Origin: an uncultured Clostridia bacterium
GTDB lineage: Bacteria; Bacillota; Clostridia; Oscillospirales; Acutalibacteraceae
Length of the DNA stretch: 35,845 nt
NCBI GenBank assembly: GCA_947169815.1
Contig: CAMVRG010000003.1
Span: 1 to 35,845, forward strand
Direction of reading: 5' to 3'
Part shown: positions 1 to 6,590 of the stretch, piece after piece
How the letters are laid out: the number at the start of each line of letters is the position of its first letter
Position numbering within the stretch: position 1 is the stretch's first letter
Translations under genes and position numbers: made by a program
Notes under the pieces: model-generated
Seen by the model: the letters and a program-made list of their open reading frames with translations, nothing else
Database searches by the model: none
What the model was told of the DNA's origin: nothing

Positions 1-333
1 AATACGGGTATGGCTTTTTCCATGTTCAGCGGCGCAAGGTGGTTTTTTATTGCGCTTACGTTTATCGTATGCGGCGTTGCGCTCTGGTATTTATTCTCAA
101 ACCGTTGTAATAATCTGTGGGAATACTGGAGCATAGGCGTTATCATATCGGGTGGTCTGGGAAATCTTATTGACCGCGTGCTTTACGCGTACGTTATAGA
201 TTTTATTGAGCCTACCTTCGTTAATTTCGCAATATTCAATATTGCCGACAGCGCGGTAACTCTCGGCGCAATATCGCTTGCGGCGTGTCTTCTTACCGAT
301 GCGTTTAAAAAGGACGGTAAAAAGGATGGCTGA
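1..333 (+). CDS. lspA: Lipoprotein signal peptidase (signal peptidase II), 5' truncated
   Basis: This is the C-terminal part of the integral membrane aspartyl protease that cleaves signal peptides from diacylglyceryl-modified prolipoproteins. The window opens in frame with Asn-Thr-Gly-Met-Ala-Phe-Ser, matching the conserved NxGxAFS segment of LspA. The two catalytic-Asp motifs follow as GNLIDR and NIADS, separated by a short loop and flanked by hydrophobic helices. The C-terminus is short and lysine-rich. The gene begins before base 1, so the Met at base 10 is internal. Its stop overlaps the start of the next gene by 8 bases, implying translational coupling. The identification is firm; only the N-terminus is missing. 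Confidence 0.93.
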   Translation, partial: NTGMAFSMFSGARWFFIALTFIVCGVALWYLFSNRCNNLWEYWSIGVIISGGLGNLIDRVLYAYVIDFIEPTFVNFAIFNIADSAVTLGAISLAACLLTDAFKKDGKKDG

Positions 334-1255
334 GAAATATACGTTTAAGGTCAGTAGAGATAGCGCGGGCGAAAGGCTCGACAGGTATATTGCCGAATGC
401 CTTGATACCGTTACGCGCTCTGCGGTACAGAAGATAATAGACGGAGGCGGCGCGCTCTTAAACGGGGAGGCGCTGGACAAAAAATATAAAATCAAGGCGG
501 GAGACGAAATTGAATTTACCGTTCCCGACGCAAAGCCTCTTGACGTTGAGGGCGAGAATATCCCGCTTGATATAGTATATGAGGATAAGGACTTACTTGT
601 AGTTAATAAGCCCAAGGGAATGGTTGTACACCCCGCGAGCGGTAATTACAGCGGTACTCTTGTTAACGCGCTGCTTTACCATTGCGGCGACAGCCTTTCG
701 GGAATTAACGGTGTTTTAAGACCGGGTATAGTTCACAGAATTGACAAGAACACCTCAGGGCTGCTTATAGTCGCTAAAAACGATTTGGCGCATACGGGAC
801 TCGCCGCCCAGATAAAGAACCACTCCTTTGAAAGAGCCTATGAGGCGGTAGTTTATGGTAATATCAAAGAGGATAAGGGTACGGTAAACCAGCCTGTCGG
901 ACGAAGCCCGAAGGACAGAAAAAAGATGGCTGTTACCTTTAAAAACTCAAAAAACGCTACGACTCATTATGAGGTAATAAAGAGGTACGGCGATTTTACC
1001 CATATCCGCTGCAGGCTTGAAACGGGAAGAACTCACCAGATAAGAGTTCATATGGCGTATATAGGCCACCCCGTTGCGGGCGACGACGTATACGGACCGA
1101 AAAAGGTAATTAAAGGACTCAGCGGACAGTGTCTCCACGCAAAAATGATAGGCTTTGTCCACCCGATTACGGGGCAGTATCTTGAATTTGAGAGCGAGCT
1201 GCCCGAATATTTTAAGGATTTTATTAAGAAAATATCTTATGGAAAAGACGTTTGA
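326..1255 (+). CDS. rluD: RluD-family pseudouridine synthase
   Basis: This 309-residue enzyme is predicted to isomerise uridine to pseudouridine in ribosomal RNA. An N-terminal S4 RNA-binding domain spans roughly residues 8-75 (GERLDRYIAE followed by a basic helix). The catalytic RluA/RluD domain follows, with the signature HRIDKNTSG placing the nucleophilic Asp at about residue 140. The later GRTHQIRVH motif is also present. The ATG at 326 is preferred to the upstream in-frame ATGs because the protein then begins at the S4 domain, at the family's usual length, and overlaps the lspA stop. lspA followed by an RluD paralogue is a common Firmicutes arrangement. Which rRNA position is modified cannot be read from sequence alone. 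Confidence 0.93.
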   Translation: MAEKYTFKVSRDSAGERLDRYIAECLDTVTRSAVQKIIDGGGALLNGEALDKKYKIKAGDEIEFTVPDAKPLDVEGENIPLDIVYEDKDLLVVNKPKGMVVHPASGNYSGTLVNALLYHCGDSLSGINGVLRPGIVHRIDKNTSGLLIVAKNDLAHTGLAAQIKNHSFERAYEAVVYGNIKEDKGTVNQPVGRSPKDRKKMAVTFKNSKNATTHYEVIKRYGDFTHIRCRLETGRTHQIRVHMAYIGHPVAGDDVYGPKKVIKGLSGQCLHAKMIGFVHPITGQYLEFESELPEYFKDFIKKISYGKDV

Positions 1256-2105
1256 AAACTGGCTTGTAGTATCCGATATTGACGGAACGCTGAACAATAA
1301 AATGAGACGGCTTCCGAAACGGAATTATGACGCTATTAAGGAATTTACCGAGCGCGGCGGAAACTTTACTCTCGCCTCGGGAAGACTTCAGTCGAGCCTT
1401 GAAAGAAACTATAACAGAATAACGCCAAATCAGCCCGCAGTAGTTCTCAACGGCGCGGGGCTTTACGATTATAATAAACGCGAAATGCTCTGGCGCTCAA
1501 CTATTGGTATAAAGGGAAGGGACTTTGTACGCTATATCGCGAAGGAATATGACGAGATATTCAAGAGCGTTGATATAGGAGTTTATTTTGACGACTATGT
1601 ATATATCGTTAAAAGCGGACTCCTTGCAAGGTCAACAATGTATTTTGACAAGGCGCCCCACGAATACGTAAAGTCGCTCGACGATGTGCCCGAGGACGGC
1701 TGGATGAAGGTTATTTTCTGGTCAAACCCCTTTGTTATCAATAAGCTTCAGACGCTTATAAGAGAGGAAAACAAGGAAAAGGACGCCGAGGCTAATTTTA
1801 TGAGCTCGTCTGCGCTTTCGCTTGAAATGCTTCAGAAGGATACCCATAAGGGAGTCGGAATAATGAAGCTCGCGGATATGCTTAAAATTGATAAAAGCCA
1901 CGTCGCGGCTATCGGTGATTATTATAACGACTGGGATATGCTTAAAACGGTAGGGCTTCCCGCCTGCGCAGGTCAGGCTCCCTCGGCTATACACAGAATA
2001 TGTAAGTATGAGGCGTGCCACTGTAATAATGGCTGCGTAGCGGATTTGCTCGGATATATTATGAGCGGAAAAGCCGAAGAGGATATTTTAAGCGGAAAAA
2101 TATAA
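1239..2105 (+). CDS. HAD-superfamily (Cof-type, IIB) phosphatase
   Basis: This 288-residue cytosolic hydrolase carries motif I DIDGTLN with the nucleophile and acid/base aspartates at residues 13 and 15. Motif II is a Ser in the LASGR segment. The C-terminal motif GDYYNDWDM near residue 226 supplies the Mg2+-binding aspartates. The long insertion between motifs II and III is the alpha/beta cap of subfamily IIB (Cof type), whose members dephosphorylate sugar phosphates, flavin precursors or other small phosphates. The substrate cannot be told. The ATG at 1239 lies inside the previous gene (17-base overlap) and gives a start just before motif I. A strong terminator follows. Confidence 0.88.
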   Translation: MEKTFENWLVVSDIDGTLNNKMRRLPKRNYDAIKEFTERGGNFTLASGRLQSSLERNYNRITPNQPAVVLNGAGLYDYNKREMLWRSTIGIKGRDFVRYIAKEYDEIFKSVDIGVYFDDYVYIVKSGLLARSTMYFDKAPHEYVKSLDDVPEDGWMKVIFWSNPFVINKLQTLIREENKEKDAEANFMSSSALSLEMLQKDTHKGVGIMKLADMLKIDKSHVAAIGDYYNDWDMLKTVGLPACAGQAPSAIHRICKYEACHCNNGCVADLLGYIMSGKAEEDILSGKI

Positions 2106-2140
2106 AGGTCTTAATGCAACGCATTAAGACCTTTTCTTTT
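2104..2140. terminator. Rho-independent terminator, probably bidirectional
   Basis: A perfect 14-bp inverted repeat (AAAGGTCTTAATGC, loop AAC, then its complement) is followed by a T-rich tract. It lies between the convergent HAD phosphatase and GH25 genes. The A-rich left side would give a U tract on the opposite strand, so it may serve both. Confidence 0.88.
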
Positions 2141-2142
2141 AC

Positions 2143-3990
2143 TTATCTTGTATAAATATGTGTGTAATCGCTGTAAGGCGAATAGTAGGTTACGCCGTTT
2201 CTTACTTTATATGCTCTTACCTTAACATAGTAGCTTCCGCCCGAGCGGTAAGCGTTAACGGTATTTTTCAGACTGTCGGCGCCCGTGAATTTCTTCGTTT
2301 TATAGTTCTGTTTAAAGCTGCTCGTCGTGCTCCACTTAACCTGATATCCCGTTACGTTCGCAACCTTGCCGTGCTTTACTGTTATCGCCTTGACTGAATT
2401 TGAAGCGGCGCTTTTTAGTTTAGGAGCGGCGGGGCAGGTGTAATCCGAATACGCTGTGCTTAACGAGCCGTTCATTGTAACGCCCTTTTCGTTTACCTTA
2501 ACCGCCTTTACCCTGAACTTATATTTGATATCTGCTTTAAGCTCGGTAATCTTTGCGGTATTTGAGCTTACTTCTTTATAGCTTTCATACTCATTTGAGG
2601 TATTGTTATATTTGTAAACGATATATTTATCTGCGTCCTCCTGCTTTGTCCACTTAAGCTTAATGTACGTATTGCTTCTCTTGGAGGTGCTTAATCCCTT
2701 AACCTTAGCGGGCTTAGTGCAGGTTGTAACTATATCTGAGATTACGCCGAAATAGTTTATCTTATTAACTGTCTTATAAGCCTGAACGATAAGGGGATAA
2801 TCCTTAGCGGGGGAAAGCCCGCTGAGTTCGGCAACCGTCTCTTTAGTAGTAACAAGATGAACCCACTTTCCGTTTTCAAGGCATGAAACGCGGTAGCCGT
2901 CAACGTCCTCCTGCGTCTCCCATTTTACCGTCAGCGAAGTCGCTTTCCTCTTTGTAAGAACGGGCGAGGCAGCCTTTGGCGGAACGATATTGAAATTAAA
3001 CGTAGCCGAGGGAACTCCCTCATAGTCGTTACAGCCCGTAACTGTAACTGACGCCTGCCCTATTTCAATGTTATTCTTAAACGTTACATAATAATCTTCG
3101 CCTTTAACGAGAAGGTCGCCGTTATATTTTACGTTGACGCCTGGAGTTATTTTATTTCCCGTATAGCCGCAGTTAGGTATTACGTCCGCGGTGAAGGTTT
3201 TCTGAGCAAGCTCGCTTCCCGAATAAAGAAAGTTTGAGTCAACGTAGCCGTCTATGCCGTTTATCTTTCCTTTTGAGGAGAACTGCCAGATATAAAAGGC
3301 TCCGTTATATGTTGTTTTAGTTGTATAATTTGCCATCCATATGGGATAGCTTTTTGCAAGCTCCTTACCGTCGATAACCTCGCTTAAAAAGCTCTTGTTA
3401 GCGTAAATCATCGGATTATAGCCGTAGTATTTAATCTTTTCGCAGAAAGCCTTTGCAATCTTCGTACATTTCGTTTTATTAAGCGTTCCGTTTTTCCACG
3501 CCTTATCGAAGCGGCCGCTTGAAACCTCGGCGAATTCATAGTCGAACGCTACGGGAAGGTTTATGTATTTCTTATAACTTTTGATAATATCTACCGTCTT
3601 TTTAGCTTCCTGTTTCGCTTCGGTTGTTGTTATCGCCTGAGAGTAGAAATATATTCCTATATCAAAGCCCTGCTTTGCGGCGGCGGTTATGTATTCGTCG
3701 AATTTAACGTCTTTATTCATCGTACCCTCAGAGGCGTAACCGCGGTATCCTGCGCGGAGAATTACATATTTAACTCCCGCTTTTTTCATTTTTGCGAAAT
3801 CAACCGTTCCGTTATGCTTTGAAAGGTCAACGCCCTGATAGATTTTGCACTTGTCGAACTGGTCCTGATGAGTATAGGTTGAGGACGTGAAAATACTGCC
3901 CGTTTTAGACGCTGCGTGAGCGTAAACAGGGAAGGAGAAAAGTATTGAAATTGTAAGAATTACAGATAATAATTTATACAGTATTTTCAT
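2143..3990 (-). CDS. Secreted GH25 lysozyme with Ig-like and fibronectin III domains
   Basis: This 615-residue exported protein is predicted to cleave the beta-1,4 bond between N-acetylmuramic acid and N-acetylglucosamine in peptidoglycan. Residues 1-26 form a signal peptide ending in AHA. The GH25 domain covers about residues 51-258. It begins GVDLSKHNG (Asp55) and carries the acidic catalytic pair in FDYEF (Asp150 and Glu152), then IWQFSSKGK and GYVDSNFLY near the end. A beta-rich Ig-like module follows (about 270-335), then about three fibronectin III repeats to the C-terminus, which probably bind the wall or act as spacers. The ribosome site AGGGGG overlaps the stop of the upstream lysozyme gene. 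The two genes are 8 bases apart and co-transcribed. There is no membrane anchor or sorting motif, so it is probably released or held non-covalently. Confidence 0.92.
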   Translation of the reverse strand: MKILYKLLSVILTISILFSFPVYAHAASKTGSIFTSSTYTHQDQFDKCKIYQGVDLSKHNGTVDFAKMKKAGVKYVILRAGYRGYASEGTMNKDVKFDEYITAAAKQGFDIGIYFYSQAITTTEAKQEAKKTVDIIKSYKKYINLPVAFDYEFAEVSSGRFDKAWKNGTLNKTKCTKIAKAFCEKIKYYGYNPMIYANKSFLSEVIDGKELAKSYPIWMANYTTKTTYNGAFYIWQFSSKGKINGIDGYVDSNFLYSGSELAQKTFTADVIPNCGYTGNKITPGVNVKYNGDLLVKGEDYYVTFKNNIEIGQASVTVTGCNDYEGVPSATFNFNIVPPKAASPVLTKRKATSLTVKWETQEDVDGYRVSCLENGKWVHLVTTKETVAELSGLSPAKDYPLIVQAYKTVNKINYFGVISDIVTTCTKPAKVKGLSTSKRSNTYIKLKWTKQEDADKYIVYKYNNTSNEYESYKEVSSNTAKITELKADIKYKFRVKAVKVNEKGVTMNGSLSTAYSDYTCPAAPKLKSAASNSVKAITVKHGKVANVTGYQVKWSTTSSFKQNYKTKKFTGADSLKNTVNAYRSGGSYYVKVRAYKVRNGVTYYSPYSDYTHIYTR

Positions 3991-3998
3991 GTTTCCCC

Positions 3999-4841
3999 CT
4001 ATAATCTTTTTTTAGTGTAAAAATAATCCGTATCGACGTACTTTGAGCTTACGCCGTCGCATTTACCCTTTTCGCTGTACTGCCATATATCGTAGTAGCC
4101 GTCGTAGGTTACCTTTTTATTGTAATCGGCAACCCAGATAAATACGTCGTCGGGTATATTCTTCATATTCATATGCCATCGGTATATGTAGCTTGAAGCG
4201 TATACTCCCGGGGTATAGCCGGCTTTTCTTACTTTATCGCAGAATGCATTTACTATCTCGGTATTCTGCTTTCTTCCGAGCTTGGCTTTATACAGCCTTC
4301 CCGTTGATTTCCCGTTTCTTGAAGCGTATTCAAAGTCAATTACAACGGGCAGGGTGATATTATAGCCCTTAATTTTATTTAAAACAAATTCAGCCTCTTT
4401 TTCAGCCTCTTTTTTATTGATTGCCTGAGAATAAAAATAAACGCCGACGGGGATATTATGCTTGATAGCGCCCTTGATATTAGCCTCAGCCCTTTTATCA
4501 AAGCTGATTTCGCCCTCTGAATAGCCGCGAACGCCGACTCTTACGAATACAAAATCCGCCTTCTTTGAGACCTTCTTCCAGTTAATCTTTCCGTTGTGGG
4601 AGGAAACGTCGATTCCCCACGCAACTTCCTTTGAAAGCTCGGTAACTCTGTTTTGTCTTTTAGCCGAGCCGCCTGAAAAAATTGCTGCGGCGACTATAAG
4701 AGCGATTACCGAAAGAGATATTATTATAAGAATAATACTCTTTTTATTTGCCTTACCCTTAACGGACTTTTTCTTAGCGGGCGAGGTCTTTCTTTTATAT
4801 GAAGAAGTCTTTTTCTTACCGTTTTTCGTTTTATCAGCCAT
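3999..4841 (-). CDS. Membrane-anchored GH25 lysozyme
   Basis: This 280-residue protein has a very basic cytoplasmic N-terminus (residues 1-33), one hydrophobic anchor (about 34-56) and an extracellular GH25 muramidase domain (about 74-280). The domain shows GIDVSSHNG (Asp78), GVYFYSQAI, the catalytic pair in IDFEYA (Asp169 and Glu171), and DIWQYSEKGK plus YVDTDYFY at the end. The anchor lacks a clear cleavage site, so it probably stays at the membrane, unlike the secreted downstream partner. AGGAG lies about 8 bases upstream of the ATG. It is the first gene of a two-gene operon with its own promoter. Two lysozymes with different retention suggest division of labour in wall remodelling (inference). 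Confidence 0.92.
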   Translation of the reverse strand: MADKTKNGKKKTSSYKRKTSPAKKKSVKGKANKKSIILIIISLSVIALIVAAAIFSGGSAKRQNRVTELSKEVAWGIDVSSHNGKINWKKVSKKADFVFVRVGVRGYSEGEISFDKRAEANIKGAIKHNIPVGVYFYSQAINKKEAEKEAEFVLNKIKGYNITLPVVIDFEYASRNGKSTGRLYKAKLGRKQNTEIVNAFCDKVRKAGYTPGVYASSYIYRWHMNMKNIPDDVFIWVADYNKKVTYDGYYDIWQYSEKGKCDGVSSKYVDTDYFYTKKRL

Positions 4842-4865
4842 ATAAAACTCCTAATTATCCCCTTT

Positions 4866-4894
4866 ATAATAATATATTAAAAATAAAATTTCAA
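4866..4894 (-). promoter_or_regulatory. Promoter of the GH25 operon
   Basis: On the minus strand, -35 TTGAAA (4889-4894) and -10 TATTAT (4866-4871) are separated by 17 bases, both 5/6 to the sigma-A consensus. The predicted transcript starts near 4859, giving a leader of about 18 bases that includes the AGGAG site. Confidence 0.65.
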
Positions 4895-4990
4895 TAGTAA
4901 AACGCGAAAAAGTTACAAAATGGAAAAAAATTGTTACAAAAAGCAACAAAATCTGCCACCTCGTTTCTTTATTAATTGTGTTTTACGTTA

Positions 4991-5019
4991 TTGCTATTGT
5001 CAATTTATTGTGATAGAAT
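4991..5019 (+). promoter_or_regulatory. Probable promoter for the 5047 gene
   Basis: TTGCTA (4991-4996) and TAGAAT (5014-5019) are 17 bases apart, with the start codon 28 bases further on. The interval 4895-4990 between the divergent promoters is AT-rich, with short repeats of GTTACAAAA, and holds no gene. Confidence 0.5.
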
Positions 5020-5046
5020 AATAAAAAATAATTCTGAGGTGTTATT

Positions 5047-5601
5047 ATGGAGAATAAAAAATCAACTGTAATTATCCTTGTTATAGCCGCGCTGATTATA
5101 GGCGTGGGCACTGCGGTTGCTTTTATGTATAAGGGCGGCGAGGAGCAGGTTACGACAACCGAGTCCACAGTATCTCAGAGCGAGGCGGTTGAAAGCACCA
5201 CAGCCGAGTCTGAAACTCAAAGCACTACCGAAAGCACAACTGCCGAAACAACCACGGCTCCTGACTATTCCTTCCTTGAAAGCGGAATATGGTATTACTA
5301 TGCAGACTCCTCGCGTGAGGCGTATGCTTTTCAGTTTACAGACGAGGACGACGTGAATATTTCATATTTTGACGAATCAAACCTTGACGGCGAGGACGCA
5401 AAATTCTTTACGGGCGGCGCCGATTATAAGGTTGAAAACTCAGCTCTCATTATTGACGACGTTCCCGCTTCAATTTCAGTTAAGAAATTCGTATTTAAAA
5501 TCGACGGACAGGACATCATCGACGAAAACGGCAATAAGCTTGAAAAGGTAAATAAGAAAAAGCCGAGCGTAGAGCCTCCGTTTAATCATTTTAATTCCTG
5601 A
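5047..5601 (+). CDS. Membrane-anchored extracellular protein of unknown function
   Basis: This 184-residue protein has a short basic start, one hydrophobic segment (about residues 8-28), and a low-complexity linker of Thr, Ser and Glu (about 37-73). A small acidic, beta-rich C-terminal domain follows (about 75-165; it begins SGIWYYYADSS). The layout is typical of a single-pass anchor with a wall-spanning linker holding a small domain outside the cell. The hydrophobic segment has no lipobox Cys. I do not recognise the domain. The ribosome site TGAGGTG lies 7 bases upstream of the ATG. The next gene starts 1 base after its stop, so the two are translated from one mRNA although their products seem unrelated. 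Confidence 0.75.
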   Translation: MENKKSTVIILVIAALIIGVGTAVAFMYKGGEEQVTTTESTVSQSEAVESTTAESETQSTTESTTAETTTAPDYSFLESGIWYYYADSSREAYAFQFTDEDDVNISYFDESNLDGEDAKFFTGGADYKVENSALIIDDVPASISVKKFVFKIDGQDIIDENGNKLEKVNKKKPSVEPPFNHFNS

Positions 5602-5602
5602 T

Positions 5603-6253
5603 ATGGCGAGAGAGCTTAAAAGATATCAGCTTATTGAAAGAACGATTATAAAGACCTACCGTAAGGAGCTGTGGAACCCGTTTATCCGCGGAGTTAAAAA
5701 CTTCGGACTTATAAACGACGGCGATATAATCCTTTTAAGGCTTGAAAATACAGCCGAGTCGATGCTCCTTGCCAAGCTGCTCTCTCAGCTTAAAAGAGTC
5801 AGCGAAACCGGGTTTGAGCTGATAATAACGGGGGAGAGCGAATGTATTGAAAACGCGGATATTCTTAATATTCCGCTGAGTGACGGCGGGGTCGGGTTTA
5901 ATAAAACCGCCCTTTGCAATACGCTGAGCGATATATGCGAGGACGTGCTCGGGGGAATGCTGTGGAAATCCGAAATAAAGGGAGTGCTCCCGATAGAAAA
6001 GGGCAATGTTGAGATAATACGCCCTATGTTCTGTGTAAGCCGCGACGACGTTGAAAGATGGGCTAAGCTAAACGCTTTGACCTTTGATAATAATAAGCGC
6101 GAAAGCAGGGCGGCTGAGCTTCTTTCTGAGCTGAAAAAGAAAAATCCCGATACCGAAAGCAATATATTAAACAGTCTTTCGGCGCTCTGTCTTGATACGA
6201 TGGTCGGGTATACAAAAAACGAAATAAAGCATTCATTTCTTGAAGATTATTAA
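5603..6253 (+). CDS. TtcA-like PP-loop family protein lacking catalytic motifs
   Basis: This 216-residue protein follows the scaffold of TtcA-type tRNA 2-thiolation enzymes. It opens RYQLIERTIIKTYRKELW and keeps the helix after the P-loop (SMLLAKLL), the block EIKGVLPI, the strand IIRPMFCV then WAKLNAL, and the closing LDTMVGYTKNEIKHSF. The functional motifs are gone. The expected SGGKDS PP-loop is LENTAES (about residues 47-53), the central CxxC and the third Cys are missing, and the usual GHHxDD reads CNTLSD (about 105-110). It is also much shorter than the roughly 280-300 residues usual for TtcA. I infer a non-catalytic paralogue, either a decaying gene or a repurposed scaffold. The reading frame is open and uninterrupted. 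It has no clear ribosome site and probably relies on coupling to the gene 1 base upstream. Confidence 0.75.
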   Translation: MARELKRYQLIERTIIKTYRKELWNPFIRGVKNFGLINDGDIILLRLENTAESMLLAKLLSQLKRVSETGFELIITGESECIENADILNIPLSDGGVGFNKTALCNTLSDICEDVLGGMLWKSEIKGVLPIEKGNVEIIRPMFCVSRDDVERWAKLNALTFDNNKRESRAAELLSELKKKNPDTESNILNSLSALCLDTMVGYTKNEIKHSFLEDY

Positions 6254-6278
6254 ACGCAGGGGAAACCTTGCGTTTTTT
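6253..6278 (+). terminator. Rho-independent terminator
   Basis: A 9-bp stem (AACGCAGGG against CCTTGCGTT, one G-U pair) with a GAAA tetraloop is followed by a run of T. It starts on the last base of the preceding stop codon. Confidence 0.85.
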
Positions 6279-6281
6279 ATA

Positions 6282-6310
6282 TTGACAACGAATATAATAT
6301 GGTGTATAAT
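6282..6310 (+). promoter_or_regulatory. Consensus sigma-A promoter of the metal-export operon
   Basis: A perfect TTGACA (6282-6287) and a perfect TATAAT (6305-6310) are separated by 17 bases. This would be a very strong promoter if unrepressed, which fits control by the operator just downstream. Confidence 0.88.
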
Positions 6311-6322
6311 ATGGTTGAACAG

Positions 6323-6338
6323 ATGAACAATCGTTCAT
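6323..6338. promoter_or_regulatory. Probable ArsR/SmtB-type metal-sensor operator
   Basis: The perfect inverted repeat ATGAAC-AATC-GTTCAT lies at the expected transcription start, directly after the -10 box. The TGAAC/GTTCA half-site form resembles operators of the zinc/cadmium-sensing SmtB/CzrA/CadC group of ArsR repressors. A second overlapping inverted repeat (TTCATAT/ATATGAA) covers 6335-6353. No repressor gene is in this window, so the regulator would act from elsewhere. Confidence 0.6.
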
Positions 6339-6371
6339 ATGTATAAATATGAATCTGTTGGAGGTGCCTTT

Positions 6372-6590
6372 ATGAAAAAGACATATAAAATAGATGTTGA
6401 CTGCGCTAACTGCGCTAATAAAATGGAGCTTGCCGCCGCAAAGGTTGACGGCGTAGTAAGCGCCGCGGTTAACTTTATGCTCCTTAAAATGAAGATTGAA
6501 TTTGAAGAGGGAGCCGACGAAAAGAAGGTAATGAAAGAGGTAAGAAAGGTCTGCCGCAAGGTTGACAGCGACGCAGAGGTATATATCTAA
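6372..6590 (+). CDS. Small HMA-domain metal-binding protein
   Basis: This 72-residue protein is a single heavy-metal-associated (ferredoxin-like) domain with the metal-binding pair in DCANCANKM (Cys-Ala-Asn-Cys, residues 10-13). It probably delivers or buffers the metal for the ATPase encoded next, acting like a detached N-terminal domain of that pump. The start at 6372 is set by GGAGG about 7 bases upstream; the earlier ATG at 6339 lies in the operator region. Its stop and the next start share a base (TAATG), so the two genes are tightly coupled. The motif differs from the copper-type MxCxxC, and with the pump's CPC and aspartate motifs this favours zinc or cadmium (inference). Confidence 0.85.
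   Translation: MKKTYKIDVDCANCANKMELAAAKVDGVVSAAVNFMLLKMKIEFEEGADEKKVMKEVRKVCRKVDSDAEVYI

Noticed and set aside
97-615. Minus-strand open frame of about 170 codons opposite lspA and the pseudouridine synthase gene.
   Set aside because: Both plus-strand genes are clear family members with intact motifs. The antisense product is Ser/Leu-rich with no family features.
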